A DNA stretch of 64,000 nt from Ruegeria lacuscaerulensis (GCF_013034685.1 NZ_WQGO01000004.1:186001-250000), one strand, 5' to 3'; positions 54,702 to 63,731 are shown, counted from the first letter of the stretch. Notes: generated from the letters alone by a model not told the origin. Made by a program: numbers and translations.

Positions 54702-55804
54702 AGAGTGTACTCCGCCACGGGCGCGCCGAGGCTTTTGAAATCCGGGGTGACACCCAAACCTGGCGCATCTGGCGCGTAGAGTTTGCCGTTTCGCGACACA
54801 GCCCCGCCGCATCCGGTCGAGCGGGTGTTGTAGTTCATCAGGTCTGTGGTGTTTTGCAGGTATTCCTCGGGCGTAGAGGCGGCAAAATGGGCGACAGTGG
54901 CAGTGGTGATTTCACCGCCCCATGTATCCTCGGCCACCACTGGAATACGGTTTTCAATCAGAAAATCGCGCACCCGCCGAGCCTTGCTGAGCCCGCCGAG
55001 ATTGGAAAGCTTCAGGCAGCAGATCTCGGCCCCCTGATCCGCGACGATCCGCTGCGCCATGTGCATTCCGGTCAGGCATTCATCCAGCTTCATCGGCTGT
55101 TCGGCCACGCGGCGGACCTGCTGGCATTCCTCGTACGTTCTGCAGGGTTGTTCGAGGATAAAGTCCAGGTCGCGCGTCGCCCGAGCCACCCGGATCGCGT
55201 TATCCACGCGCCAGCCCTGATTGGCGTCGGCCATGGCGATCTCACCCGGCTGCAGCAAAGGAACCGTGGCCCTGATGCGGTCGATATCCGTGGCCCAATC
55301 TGCGCCTACCTTGATCTGGAACTGACGGTAACCCTGATCGCGATAGGTGTTCATCTCGGCCACGGTCTCATCCACTGCCTTCTGAGGTGCCACCCGATAC
55401 ATCGGGGCACCGTCCGTCAGCTTGCCACCCAGCAACATCCAAACGGGCTGCGAGCAGGCTTGCCCCAGAATATCCCAGCAAGCCGCATCGAACGGCGCCT
55501 TGGCATAGCCGTGTCCCTGCACCAGATGGTCCATCAGCTGCTCGATCCGTCCAACCTGCCGGGGGTCCTCACCAAGCAGAGATGGGGCCACCAAACGCGC
55601 CAGCGCGGGCACGCCTTGGGAATGCGCGACCATGTAGTTTTCGCCGCAAGGTGTGAACTCACCGCAACCCTGCAACCCAGCATCGGTGTCGATCACCACA
55701 ATCGAGGCGATGGCGGTCTCAATCGCGTTGCCCGCACCCCAGACATAGGCCCCGCCGACATAGGGCAGCCCGGTCTGATAGATGCGGATGCGGGTGATTT
55801 TCAT
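54698..55804 (-). CDS. Enolase-superfamily racemase/epimerase 3 (MR/MLE)
   Basis: A 368-residue member with Lys165 (QIKVG), Asp193, Glu218, Asp241 and Lys265 (CLKLSNLGG), then EDTWGGEI near 292-299, a loop seen in proline-betaine epimerases and cis-3-hydroxyproline dehydratases. Closest in pattern to gene 1. It overlaps dddQ upstream by 4 nt and gene 2 downstream by 4 nt, so its translation is coupled to the lyase. I infer action on a betaine-like or hydroxyproline-derived acid. Confidence 0.86.
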   Translation of the reverse strand: MKITRIRIYQTGLPYVGGAYVWGAGNAIETAIASIVVIDTDAGLQGCGEFTPCGENYMVAHSQGVPALARLVAPSLLGEDPRQVGRIEQLMDHLVQGHGYAKAPFDAACWDILGQACSQPVWMLLGGKLTDGAPMYRVAPQKAVDETVAEMNTYRDQGYRQFQIKVGADWATDIDRIRATVPLLQPGEIAMADANQGWRVDNAIRVARATRDLDFILEQPCRTYEECQQVRRVAEQPMKLDECLTGMHMAQRIVADQGAEICCLKLSNLGGLSKARRVRDFLIENRIPVVAEDTWGGEITTATVAHFAASTPEEYLQNTTDLMNYNTRSTGCGGAVSRNGKLYAPDAPGLGVTPDFKSLGAPVAEYTL

Positions 55805-56376
55805 GCGGCGTCCATTCGGGGCAAGGCGTCCAGCCCTTCGCCGCGCCACAACACGTAGGTCAGGATGGGGCTGTCGGTGGTCGTCATGGCGTGGCTTTGC
55901 CAACTGGTGTGCAGACGGGTTTGATTGGGTGTTAGTTCGGCGTCATTGCCAGCGACGTGAAACCTCGCACGGCCGGCGGCGATCAGGTACAGTTCTTCCG
56001 CCTGATGGCTGTGCCAATCATAGGCCAATCCTTCACCCCAAAAAGCCACGTAGCCCCGCAGCTTTGTTGAGTGGAAATGGCCCGTGGGACCGAACAGTTC
56101 ATAATAGCCAAAACGGTTCAGGAAGTCGGCACCGACTTCGTCTTCGGTGTAAGTCAGCTTCCAATTGGCGAGATGCGCGGTTGCGCAGATCGCCTTCGTA
56201 AGGGCTTGGGTCGGCCCGGCATCGGACTGGATCGCCTGCACGAGAGGAATCGCAGGGATCGCGTTTGGCGACACGTCAACGGCGCACAGATCATCTGGCC
56301 AATCACCGAACGCAGCCAGATCAGGATGCGTTTGGTGCAGCTGTCGCGCGGCGTTCAGCACATCATCCAAAGTCAT
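55801..56376 (-). CDS. dddQ: DddQ-type DMSP lyase (cupin)
   Basis: A 191-residue cupin expected to cleave dimethylsulfoniopropionate to dimethyl sulfide and acrylate. The catalytic face is preserved: Tyr119, then [10 protein letters not shown] with His124, Glu128 and Tyr130, and His162 on a later strand. These match, one residue earlier, the metal ligands and catalytic Tyr I recall for Ruegeria lacuscaerulensis DddQ (Tyr120, His125, Glu129, Tyr131, His163). Length is typical. The gene overlaps both neighbours by 4 nt. A relative acting on another sulfonium or betaine is possible. Confidence 0.85.
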   Translation of the reverse strand: MTLDDVLNAARQLHQTHPDLAAFGDWPDDLCAVDVSPNAIPAIPLVQAIQSDAGPTQALTKAICATAHLANWKLTYTEDEVGADFLNRFGYYELFGPTGHFHSTKLRGYVAFWGEGLAYDWHSHQAEELYLIAAGRARFHVAGNDAELTPNQTRLHTSWQSHAMTTTDSPILTYVLWRGEGLDALPRMDAA

Positions 56377-57455
56377 GGGATCACCACGATATTGCCCGTG
56401 TGCTGCTTGGCGATGAAAGCTGCTTGCGCCTCGCGCAGCTCCTCCAGAGGATAAGTCGCGGCAAGAGCCGGTTTGATCTCACCCGCCTCGATATATTTCA
56501 CGAGGTTCTGCATGACCTGCGGGTCGATGACGGTCGAGCCGGTGAAGGTCAGGTCGCGCAAATAGAAGGTGCGCAAGTCGAACTCAACCATCGGGCCCGC
56601 GATGGCTCCGGAGCAGGTATAGCGTCCGCCGCGTTCGAGGATGTCGATCAGGGTCGGCCAGTAGGGGCCGCCGACCACATCTCCGACCACCGTGATCTTT
56701 TCACCGCCCAACGCGGCACGCAGGTTTTCTGGTGCGCGCGGCAGGATCATGTCAGGACCAAGCTCAGCGACGTCGGCATGTTTCGCCTCGGACGCCATTG
56801 CGATAACGCGCGCGCCACGCCGTTTGGCCAGTTGCACCAAGGCGCCGCCGACACCGCCCGAGGCTCCGGGCACCAGAACCGTGTCTTTGTCGTTGACGTT
56901 AGCGCGGGTCAGCATCCCTTCGGCGGTTGAGTAGGAGCAAGAAAACGTCGCCAGTTCCGCATCCGACAAATCTGAGGTAATCGGCACTGCATTCACGGCC
57001 AGAGTGGTGGCATATTCGGCAAACCCTCCGTCCCGTTCCGAGCCGTAGTAGCCGGTTTTGTCCTTGTTGCCGGGATCATCCGGGGCCCGCAACCAGCCAT
57101 CGGTGATCACGCGCTGACCGATGCGGGCGGGGTCGACACCTGCACCCACGGCTACGATATAGCCACAGATATCCGCCCCCTGGATGCGCGGGAAAGTGAT
57201 CGGGTTGCCGCCCCAGGTGGGGTCTTCCTCGCCCACCTCATCAAACGCGCCGCCGGTTGTCGCGTCGGTGACTGTCTTGGAATACCAACCCGACCGCGTG
57301 TTGACGTCCGTGTTGTTCAGACCGCAGGCGGCGACCTTGATCAACACTTCCTGAGCCGCAGGTTCGGGGCGGGGCCAGTCCGGGTGAAGCACCATCTGCT
57401 CCAGCCCGCCATGACCCATCGTGACCATAGCTTTCATTCTATCAGGCAAGATCAT
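56373..57455 (-). CDS. Medium-chain alcohol dehydrogenase/quinone reductase-like enzyme
   Basis: A 360-residue zinc-independent medium-chain reductase. It shows the [19 protein letters not shown] segment near 37-55, [16 protein letters not shown] near 194-209 for NAD(P) and a longer than usual loop (about 58-92). It does not have the N-terminal pattern of the acryloyl-CoA reductase AcuI, so I do not assign that. Position between the FAD enzyme and dddQ, with 4-nt overlaps on both sides, puts it in the same pathway, perhaps reducing an unsaturated or carbonyl product. The ATG at 57455 is used; an ATG six codons later is also possible. Confidence 0.85.
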   Translation of the reverse strand: MILPDRMKAMVTMGHGGLEQMVLHPDWPRPEPAAQEVLIKVAACGLNNTDVNTRSGWYSKTVTDATTGGAFDEVGEEDPTWGGNPITFPRIQGADICGYIVAVGAGVDPARIGQRVITDGWLRAPDDPGNKDKTGYYGSERDGGFAEYATTLAVNAVPITSDLSDAELATFSCSYSTAEGMLTRANVNDKDTVLVPGASGGVGGALVQLAKRRGARVIAMASEAKHADVAELGPDMILPRAPENLRAALGGEKITVVGDVVGGPYWPTLIDILERGGRYTCSGAIAGPMVEFDLRTFYLRDLTFTGSTVIDPQVMQNLVKYIEAGEIKPALAATYPLEELREAQAAFIAKQHTGNIVVIP

Positions 57456-59908
57456 TGCGCGGCCTCCAGTACAGCGTCGGTTCGTGGCAGCAGGCTTTGC
57501 GGATCATAAGCCGGTTCGCCCAGCACTCGCGCTGCACGGGATTGACCGTGGATCACGACCTGCAATGCGGTGCCGGGCGTGGCGGCCTCGGGCTTGATAT
57601 AGGCAAAGGCGAGGATCTTGCCGACGGTATGACCATAGACCACTGAAGCGGTCGAGCCGACCACGCGACCATTCAGCATCACTGCCTCGCCACCATGGCC
57701 GTCGATCTCACCATCCGGCTCGATTTCCAGAAAGGCGCAAATCCACGGAAGGTCGGTGTTCAGGGTCATGTCCTTGCCCAGATACTCCTTGTCGGTGCGC
57801 GCAAAGCGCAGCACGTCCGCCTCGGCCAATGTGACTTCATTGGTTAGTTCACCCGCGCCTTTGAAGCCTTTCTCCATCCGCATCACGTTCATGGCAAAGC
57901 TGCCGTAGTCGGCGATGCCATGCGGCTCACCCGCACCCCAAAGTGCGGTGTAAACGTCGAGGCAAGCGGCGTTGGACATGTGCAACTCCCAGCCCAGTTC
58001 CCCGGCATAGGACATGCGGAACGCCCAGACCTTGTGGCCTGCAATTGTGATTTCCTGCGCGGACAACCAGCGGAACCCGACATTGGTCAAATCGGCATCG
58101 GTGCAGCGCGCCAGTACGTCCCGCGATAGGGGGCCGTTCAGCGACAAGGCTGACCAATCGGACGAGAGGGCGGTAACCTGAACATCCTCATCCGCCCGCT
58201 GTTGCGTCAGGTGATCCAGCAGGCGTTGCTCAAAGAACGCCGCACAGACCAGATAGAAGCGGTCTTCGGCCATACGAACGATGGTTGTCTCCAACTCGAT
58301 CCGGCCCCGGCGGTTCAGCATATGGGTCAGCGTGATCGAGCCCACTTTTTGCGGCATCCGGTTGGCCGTCAGCCGATCCAGTAGGGCGTAGGCATCCGGC
58401 CCCGAAACCTCGACCTTGGTAAAGGCCGTCACATCCATGATGCCCACGCGTTCGCGCACCGCCTTGACCTCGGCGGCCACCATGTCGTCGGCTGGGGTAC
58501 GGCGGAAGGAATAGTGGTCGCGCTGTTCAACCCCATCGCGGGCGAACCAGCGGGGGCGCTCGAACCCATAGACTTCCTCATGCACCGCGCCCTTGGATTT
58601 CAGCAACTCATACAGGGGCGATGGCTTGATCGGACGCCCTTCGAGACGGTTGAAACGCGGAAACGGAATCTCGTGGCGCAGGCAGTAGTCTTCCTCGGCC
58701 TTGATCACCTGCCAGTCCTTCGTGGCATAGCTGCCGAACCGGCGCGGATCGAACTCGCGCATCGAGATATCGGCCGCCCCATGCACCATCCAGCGCGCCA
58801 GTTCGCGGGTCAGACCCGGCCCCCAGCCGATGCCGATCTGCGTGCCGCAGCAGCACCAATAGTTCCGCACACCCGGCGCGGGCCCGATCAGGGGATTGCC
58901 GTCCGGCGGGTGCGAGATAGCGCCATGCACATCGCGCTGGATACCCAGCTCGGCGAAGATCGGCATCCGGTTCAGGCTTTCCTCAAGCCACGGCATCACC
59001 CGGTCGTAATCCGCATCAAACAGCCAGTTTTCGTATTCCCACGGGCAATGGTCATGCCAAACCGAGTTCGGGTTCTCTTTCTCGTAAATCCCGATCAGCC
59101 CGCGCTGTTGCTCCATCCGGATATAACCCGAGACCTTACGGTCGTCGCGGATCACCGGCAGTTCCTTGTCCAGATTCTGAAACTCGGGCACAGGCTCGGT
59201 CACGAAGTAATGGTGCGTCATCGAGGTCATCGGCAGTTGCAACCCCGACCATTCACCCATCTGACGGGCGTAAGTGCCGCCTGCGTTCACCACATGCTCG
59301 CAGGTTATGGTGCCCAACTCGGTCTCAACTACCCACCCGCCATTCTCGGCCTGCGTGATGTTGGTAGCGCGGCAGTTGCGGAAGATGCGGACGCCTTTTT
59401 GGCGCGCGCCCGTCGCCATCGCCATTGTCACATTGGTTGGGTCCACATGGCCGTCATCTGGTGTGTGCAGCGCGCCCAACACACCGTCGAGATTGTAGAA
59501 CGGGTGCAGTTCGGCCACCTTCTCGGGGCCCACCAATTCGATGTTGAAGCCAAGCGAGCGGCCCACGGACAGGGTGTGGCGCAGCCAGTCCATCTCATCC
59601 TCGGTATAGGCCAAGCGGAACGAGCCGCAGCCGTGCCATGTGACCGGCTGGCCGGTTTCAGCCTCCAACGCGCCGGAATAGAGACCGATATTGTAGTCCA
59701 CGCATTTGCCCAGCCCAAAGCTTGAGGTCGAATGCGTGATCTGGCCCGCCGCGTGCCACGTGCTGCCGCTGGTCAGCTCGGCCTTTTCCAGCAGGACGGT
59801 GTCATCGCCCCACCCCTCATGCGCCAGATGATAGGCCAGACCGACCCCCATGACGCCGCCTCCAACAATGACCACGCGGGCGTGGGTGGGCAATTTCTTC
59901 TCGGACAT
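57452..59908 (-). CDS. FAD-dependent dehydrogenase with GcvT domain, dimethylglycine dehydrogenase-like
   Basis: An 818-residue fusion of an N-terminal DAO-type FAD oxidoreductase (VVIVGGGVMGVGLAYHLA about 12-29, then STWHAAGQ with the His used for covalent FAD in this family) and a C-terminal aminomethyltransferase (GcvT) part (about 440-800) with DVTAFTKVEVSGPDAYALLD and AGELGWELHMSN. This is the plan of dimethylglycine and sarcosine dehydrogenases, which oxidise N-methyl groups and pass formaldehyde to tetrahydrofolate. First gene of the leftward cluster, divergent from the RpiR gene. Confidence 0.93.
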   Translation of the reverse strand: MSEKKLPTHARVVIVGGGVMGVGLAYHLAHEGWGDDTVLLEKAELTSGSTWHAAGQITHSTSSFGLGKCVDYNIGLYSGALEAETGQPVTWHGCGSFRLAYTEDEMDWLRHTLSVGRSLGFNIELVGPEKVAELHPFYNLDGVLGALHTPDDGHVDPTNVTMAMATGARQKGVRIFRNCRATNITQAENGGWVVETELGTITCEHVVNAGGTYARQMGEWSGLQLPMTSMTHHYFVTEPVPEFQNLDKELPVIRDDRKVSGYIRMEQQRGLIGIYEKENPNSVWHDHCPWEYENWLFDADYDRVMPWLEESLNRMPIFAELGIQRDVHGAISHPPDGNPLIGPAPGVRNYWCCCGTQIGIGWGPGLTRELARWMVHGAADISMREFDPRRFGSYATKDWQVIKAEEDYCLRHEIPFPRFNRLEGRPIKPSPLYELLKSKGAVHEEVYGFERPRWFARDGVEQRDHYSFRRTPADDMVAAEVKAVRERVGIMDVTAFTKVEVSGPDAYALLDRLTANRMPQKVGSITLTHMLNRRGRIELETTIVRMAEDRFYLVCAAFFEQRLLDHLTQQRADEDVQVTALSSDWSALSLNGPLSRDVLARCTDADLTNVGFRWLSAQEITIAGHKVWAFRMSYAGELGWELHMSNAACLDVYTALWGAGEPHGIADYGSFAMNVMRMEKGFKGAGELTNEVTLAEADVLRFARTDKEYLGKDMTLNTDLPWICAFLEIEPDGEIDGHGGEAVMLNGRVVGSTASVVYGHTVGKILAFAYIKPEAATPGTALQVVIHGQSRAARVLGEPAYDPQSLLPRTDAVLEAAQ

Positions 59909-59955
59909 GACATTTCCTCTTCCCGAGTCGCTTTTCTGCTCGACAGGCTAATTCC

Positions 59956-59993
59956 ACATTTGTACCATCGTCAATCATGAATGACACAAATGT
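59956..59993. promoter_or_regulatory. Candidate RpiR operator over the divergent start
   Basis: ACATTTGT (59956-59963) and ACAAATGT (59986-59993) are a perfect 8-bp inverted repeat with a 22-nt spacer, centres 30 nt apart. TGTACCATC and TGTATCATC occur as partial direct repeats in the same stretch. The right arm lies inside the first codons of the RpiR gene. It is well placed to control both that gene and the FAD-enzyme operon. Confidence 0.5.
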
Positions 59994-60864
59994 ATCATCA
60001 ATCGTTCTCGACCGCCTTACGGAGGAATGGGAGGCCCTGACGCCCGAGGCGCAAAAGGCCGCACGCTATGTGCTGGAAAACCCCACGGATGTTGGGGTTT
60101 CGACCGTGCGCGAGATTGCCGAGGCGGCAAAAGTAAAGCCCAACACTTTTGTCCGCATGGCGCGGCAAGTCGGCTTCGAAGGGTATGAAGATTTCCGCGC
60201 GCCCTTCCGTGATGCGATTCGTCGGGGCGGCGTTTCGTTCCCCGACCGTGCGCGTTGGCTGCAGGATATCGGCAAGTCGGGTGAGCTGGGCGGGCTTTAT
60301 GCCGATATGATTGGCGCCGCGATCCGCAATATCGAAGAGACCTTTGCCGGAATTGACGCCGCCAACCTAAAGGCGGCGGCCGAGGATATCTGGACCTGTC
60401 GCCAGATTTTCACGCTGGGCGTGGGCGTTAACAACGCGAACGCACGGAACTTCACCTATCTAGCGTCAACGGGGATGAAGCAATTCCACGCTATTCCCCG
60501 CCCCGGATCAACCCCTGTGGACGATCTGGCCTGGGCTGATGAACAGGACGTGCTGATTGCCATCACATGCCATCCCTACCGGACCGAGGTGATCGACGCC
60601 ATCAAACTGGCTCGGCAACAGGGAATGACTGTCGTAGGAATCTCGGACAGCCCGGCCAGCCCGGTCATTTTGAACGCGCAGCACGGCTTTGTCGTGGCAG
60701 CTGATACACCGCAATTCTTCCCCTCCTCCGTCTCGACCATCGCCTTGCTGGAAACGCTGCTGTCCTTTGTGGTGGCCGTCTCCAGCGACGAAATCGTCGA
60801 GAGGGTTGAGCGGTTTCATCAACGCAGACACCAACTTGGCCTCTACGCGGAGGAGCCCGAATGA
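59977..60864 (+). CDS. MurR/RpiR family transcriptional regulator
   Basis: A 295-residue regulator with an N-terminal helix-turn-helix (about 8-80; GVSTVREIAEAAKVKPNTFVRMARQVGF is the recognition region) and a C-terminal SIS domain (about 130-270) that senses phosphorylated sugars or other ligands. It is divergent from the FAD-enzyme operon and overlaps the Rieske gene by 4 nt, so it probably regulates this catabolic cluster; the ligand is likely a cluster substrate rather than a sugar. Confidence 0.92.
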   Translation: MNDTNVSSIVLDRLTEEWEALTPEAQKAARYVLENPTDVGVSTVREIAEAAKVKPNTFVRMARQVGFEGYEDFRAPFRDAIRRGGVSFPDRARWLQDIGKSGELGGLYADMIGAAIRNIEETFAGIDAANLKAAAEDIWTCRQIFTLGVGVNNANARNFTYLASTGMKQFHAIPRPGSTPVDDLAWADEQDVLIAITCHPYRTEVIDAIKLARQQGMTVVGISDSPASPVILNAQHGFVVAADTPQFFPSSVSTIALLETLLSFVVAVSSDEIVERVERFHQRRHQLGLYAEEPE

Positions 60865-61952
60865 ACGCACCCCTGACCCATTCACTGGACGCGCGATACT
60901 ATACCGACCCCGCGATTTTCGCGCAGGAGATGCAGGGGCTGCTGGCCCGAACCTGGCAATTCGCTGGCCACGTGGCGCAGGTGCGCGAACCGGGTGATTA
61001 CTTTGCGTTCGAGATCGCGGGGCAAAACCTCTTCTGCATTCGGGGTCGCGACGGGGAAATCCGCACATTCTACAATGTGTGCCAACACCGCGCGCACGAG
61101 ATGGTCAGTGGCGCGGGTAATACCCGCGTGGTCGTCTGCCCCTATCACTCTTGGACCTATGAACTGACGGGCCAATTGCGCGCCGGCCCGAATATCAAAT
61201 CGGTTCCCGGTTTCGACCGCAGCGCGATCTGCCTGACCTCGGTTCGGACCGAAGTGTTCAACGGCTTCATCTTCGTCAACCTCGACGATGATGCAGCCCC
61301 CATGGACGATTGGTATCCCGGCGTGCGCGAGGAAATCGGTGCGTTTGTACCGCATATCGACGATTTGGAACCGCTGGAATGGGTAGAAATTCCGGAAAAC
61401 TGCAACTGGAAGGTCAGTATCGAGAATTACTCGGAATGCTATCACTGCCCGACCAACCACCCGACTTTTGCCGAAGGCGTCGTCAAGCCCGAGACCTATG
61501 ACATTCAGCCCGACGCCAGCGGTGGCTATGTCCTGCGTCATACGACCGAGTGTCAGAGCCTCGACAAGATGACCTACCCCATCGACATGTCCGTGCCTCA
61601 TGCGGGCGACTACCAGTCGTGGTTCTTGTGGCCGATGTTCTCGTTCCAGTGCTATCCGGGTAACGTACTGAACACCTATCACTGGCGCGCCCACGACGCC
61701 GATCACTGCACCGTCTGGCGCGGTTGGTACACCGAAGGCGGATCGGAAAGCGCGGTGATCCGCCAACTGGCCGTACAAGACCGCGAGACAACGGTCGAAG
61801 AGGATATCCGTCTGGTCGAATCCGTCCACCGCGGCCTGAAGTCCCGCGGATACCGCCCCGGCCCGCTGGTGTTGGACCCCGGTTGCGGCGTGATGTCGGA
61901 ACATTCAATCGCGCGCTTGCAACACTGGATGCGCGAAGCCATTGATGGCTGA
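60861..61952 (+). CDS. Rieske-type oxygenase, probable N-demethylase of a betaine
   Basis: A 363-residue alpha subunit of a Rieske non-heme iron oxygenase. The 2Fe-2S motif is C74-x-H76 and C93-x2-H96. The mononuclear iron site is in NYSECYHCPTNHPTF, with His195 and His200. This group includes glycine betaine, stachydrine and hydroxyproline betaine demethylases. No reductase partner is in the window. It overlaps the regulator gene by ATGA at 60861-60864. Substrate not proven. Confidence 0.9.
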   Translation: MNAPLTHSLDARYYTDPAIFAQEMQGLLARTWQFAGHVAQVREPGDYFAFEIAGQNLFCIRGRDGEIRTFYNVCQHRAHEMVSGAGNTRVVVCPYHSWTYELTGQLRAGPNIKSVPGFDRSAICLTSVRTEVFNGFIFVNLDDDAAPMDDWYPGVREEIGAFVPHIDDLEPLEWVEIPENCNWKVSIENYSECYHCPTNHPTFAEGVVKPETYDIQPDASGGYVLRHTTECQSLDKMTYPIDMSVPHAGDYQSWFLWPMFSFQCYPGNVLNTYHWRAHDADHCTVWRGWYTEGGSESAVIRQLAVQDRETTVEEDIRLVESVHRGLKSRGYRPGPLVLDPGCGVMSEHSIARLQHWMREAIDG

Positions 61953-61955
61953 CCT

Positions 61956-61992
61956 ACCCGAAGGCTAAGAAAATTCGACGAATTTTCTCGGC
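61956..61992. repeat. Short palindromic element after the Rieske gene
   Basis: CCCGAAGGCTAAG leads into a near-perfect palindrome, AGAAAATTCG (61968-61977) and CGAATTTTCT (61979-61988) with a single central A. The leading part resembles GCCGAAGGCC of the two-hairpin repeat, so it may be a related element with another second stem. It sits 5 nt behind the Rieske stop. Confidence 0.55.
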
Positions 61993-62030
61993 CCAACACA
62001 CAACTATTGTCCACGACTCCCGAGGTGAAA

Positions 62031-62414
62031 ATGTCAGACCTGTTCAACGAAGACTTGTTTCTAAAAGGACTGGAGCAACGCAAGAGCACTCTTGGCGTAG
62101 AATATGTGGAAAAGAACCTCGCGGCTGCTGACGACTTCACCCGCCCGTTCCAAGAAGCGATGACAGCCTGGTGCTGGGGTTTTGGATGGGGCGATGATGT
62201 CATCGACGCCAAAACACGGTCGATGATGAACCTGTCGATGATCGGCGCCCTGGGCAAGATGCATGAATGGGAGATTCACTGCAAAGGCGCGATCAACAAC
62301 GGCGTTACGGCCGAAGAGATCCGCGCCATCATCCATGTGATCGGAATCTACTGTGGCGTACCCCAAGCCCTTGAATGTTTCCGCGTGGCGCGCAAAGTTC
62401 TGGGGCATGCGTAA
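62031..62414 (+). CDS. Carboxymuconolactone decarboxylase family protein
   Basis: A 127-residue helical AhpD-fold protein. It lacks the C-x2-C of AhpD and instead shows H-E-W-E-I-H-C-K-G-A-I-N-N-G-V-T (about 81-97), as in gamma-carboxymuconolactone decarboxylases. Role in the cluster is unclear; ring or lactone decarboxylation or peroxide detoxification are possible. The ATG at 62031 has GAGG 5 nt upstream; an in-frame TTG at 62007 is less likely. Confidence 0.83.
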   Translation: MSDLFNEDLFLKGLEQRKSTLGVEYVEKNLAAADDFTRPFQEAMTAWCWGFGWGDDVIDAKTRSMMNLSMIGALGKMHEWEIHCKGAINNGVTAEEIRAIIHVIGIYCGVPQALECFRVARKVLGHA

Positions 62415-62449
62415 ATCACGCCCCAAGCCCATGCGGATCCGAGCACGCG

Positions 62450-63235
62450 ATGACCGACGACCCCCTGCCACCCGTCCTTTTGCTGACCGGAACAAATGCC
62501 GCTGCCTGGACGATGGCGCCCGTCCGCCAAGTCTTCGAACAAGCGGGTTATAGCTGTCACAGCCTGACCTATCGCCACCACGATCTGCCTCCGGGCCCGG
62601 ATCGGGACGCCAAGCTGATCGGGCTTAGCATTGCCGACTATGTCGAAGATGCACGACGCGCCATCAAAGAGATCGGACAAACCCCGATTGTCGTTGGCCA
62701 TTCGCTCGGAGGCGTGGTCGCTCAGCTTTTGGCGGCACAAGGTCTGATACGTGCCGGAGTTCTGCTGAACAGCAGTATCGTCAATGGTGTCCTGCCCACC
62801 ACCGACAGAGAGCGCGATCTTGGAAAACTGTTCATCTCTGCCGGAGCTTTCTGGGATCAAGCCTTGGGTCAGGATTTCGAGCTTTTGGCAACCTACGGGT
62901 TGAACACTCTGCCAGAGGCGCTGCAACACGACATCCACCAGCGGTTAGGCACCGAGTCCGGTCGGGTGCTGTTCGAATTCGTGTTCTGGATGTATGACAG
63001 CGCGCAAACGACCCTGATCGACCCGCACAATGTGACATGCCCGCTCTTGTTCGTTTCTGGCACGGAAGACAAGGCCGTGGCGACCAGCACGGCCAAGGCG
63101 ATGGCGAACCGCTATTACTCAGCCGAGTTCATGTCCGTCGAGGGGGCCTGCCACTATATACAGTTTGACGCTCAATGGAACAAAACGGCGCAAACTGTGG
63201 TGGATTGGGTCGGGCAACTTGACGGAATTAAATGA
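62450..63235 (+). CDS. Alpha/beta hydrolase
   Basis: A 261-residue hydrolase. VLLLTGTNAAAW near the N-terminus, the nucleophile elbow VVGHSLGGVVAQLLA (about 80-94), the acid in FVSGTEDKAV near 201 and His in EGACHYIQFD near 236 form the triad. It resembles enzymes of acyl ester or lactone hydrolysis. The ATG at 62450 is 36 nt after the preceding stop. Last protein of the cluster, convergent with tRNA-Ser. Confidence 0.86.
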   Translation: MTDDPLPPVLLLTGTNAAAWTMAPVRQVFEQAGYSCHSLTYRHHDLPPGPDRDAKLIGLSIADYVEDARRAIKEIGQTPIVVGHSLGGVVAQLLAAQGLIRAGVLLNSSIVNGVLPTTDRERDLGKLFISAGAFWDQALGQDFELLATYGLNTLPEALQHDIHQRLGTESGRVLFEFVFWMYDSAQTTLIDPHNVTCPLLFVSGTEDKAVATSTAKAMANRYYSAEFMSVEGACHYIQFDAQWNKTAQTVVDWVGQLDGIK

Positions 63236-63352
63236 CTCTTTTCTCAGTAAGATGTTTTGTGTGCCGCGCACCAACGCGTAACCGGACTCCGGTAATCCGG
63301 TGCAACCCCAAATCGCTGACCAAAGGTATTTTTTGGCCCCAATGTAAACAAA

Positions 63353-63442
63353 TGGCGGAGACGAAGGGATTCGAACCCTCGAGACGGTTTCCCGCCTACT
63401 CCCTTAGCAGGGGAGCGCCTTCGACCACTCGGCCACGTCTCC
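63353..63442 (-). tRNA. tRNA-Ser(GCU)
   Basis: On the minus strand a 90-nt serine tRNA: acceptor stem GGAGACG/CGTCTCC, discriminator G and genome-encoded CCA (63355-63353), D arm with GCCGAGTGG, anticodon loop CTGCTAA (anticodon GCU), long variable arm GGCGGGAAACCGTC and T arm AGGGTTCGAATCCCT. It reads AGC and AGU codons. Confidence 0.97.
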
Positions 63443-63714
63443 GCTGGCCGGTATATCCTTGCCGGACGGCCAGATACAAGGCGATTTTCAAAGGGTTTCG
63501 CATTTTTCTTCCCAGCACCATCCGATTGCCGGGAACGACGACGAAAACCCGACCGCTCTGGGGTTGGGGTAGGGGCGCAGACGACCAAGGATCCCCCCTC
63601 ACCAACATCAATTTTAGAAAACTTGCCAAACATGTGCTGTTTAAGGCATATTTGATCAGACATAAACTTAATAAATTTAATATTTTGAATATGTAGGGGG
63701 CACAAAACCGGGCA

Positions 63715-63731
63715 GTGAGCAATTTGCTCAC
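63715..63731. promoter_or_regulatory. Dyad upstream of FecR gene
   Basis: GTGAGCA (63715-63721) and TGCTCAC (63725-63731) form a perfect 7-bp dyad with 3-nt centre, 26 nt before the proposed start. AT-rich sequence (63640-63700) precedes it. Suitable for a dimeric regulator. The 315 nt from the tRNA to the start contain no other gene I can support. Confidence 0.45.

Noticed and set aside
56373..57455. Acryloyl-CoA reductase AcuI, expected near a DMSP lyase
   Set aside because: The N-terminus and long loop do not match the AcuI pattern I know; only the broad medium-chain family is safe.
58514..59725. 403-residue plus-strand frame opposite the FAD/GcvT gene
   Set aside because: Antisense to a strongly supported enzyme, with His/Arg/Gln-rich shadow composition.
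63353..63442. tRNA-Ser as an attachment site within the window
   Set aside because: No second copy of the tRNA 3' end and no integrase is present in the 64 kb.
63232..63696. 154-residue frame across the tRNA region
   Set aside because: It runs through tRNA-Ser on the opposite strand and has no coding signal; the tRNA explains the sequence.
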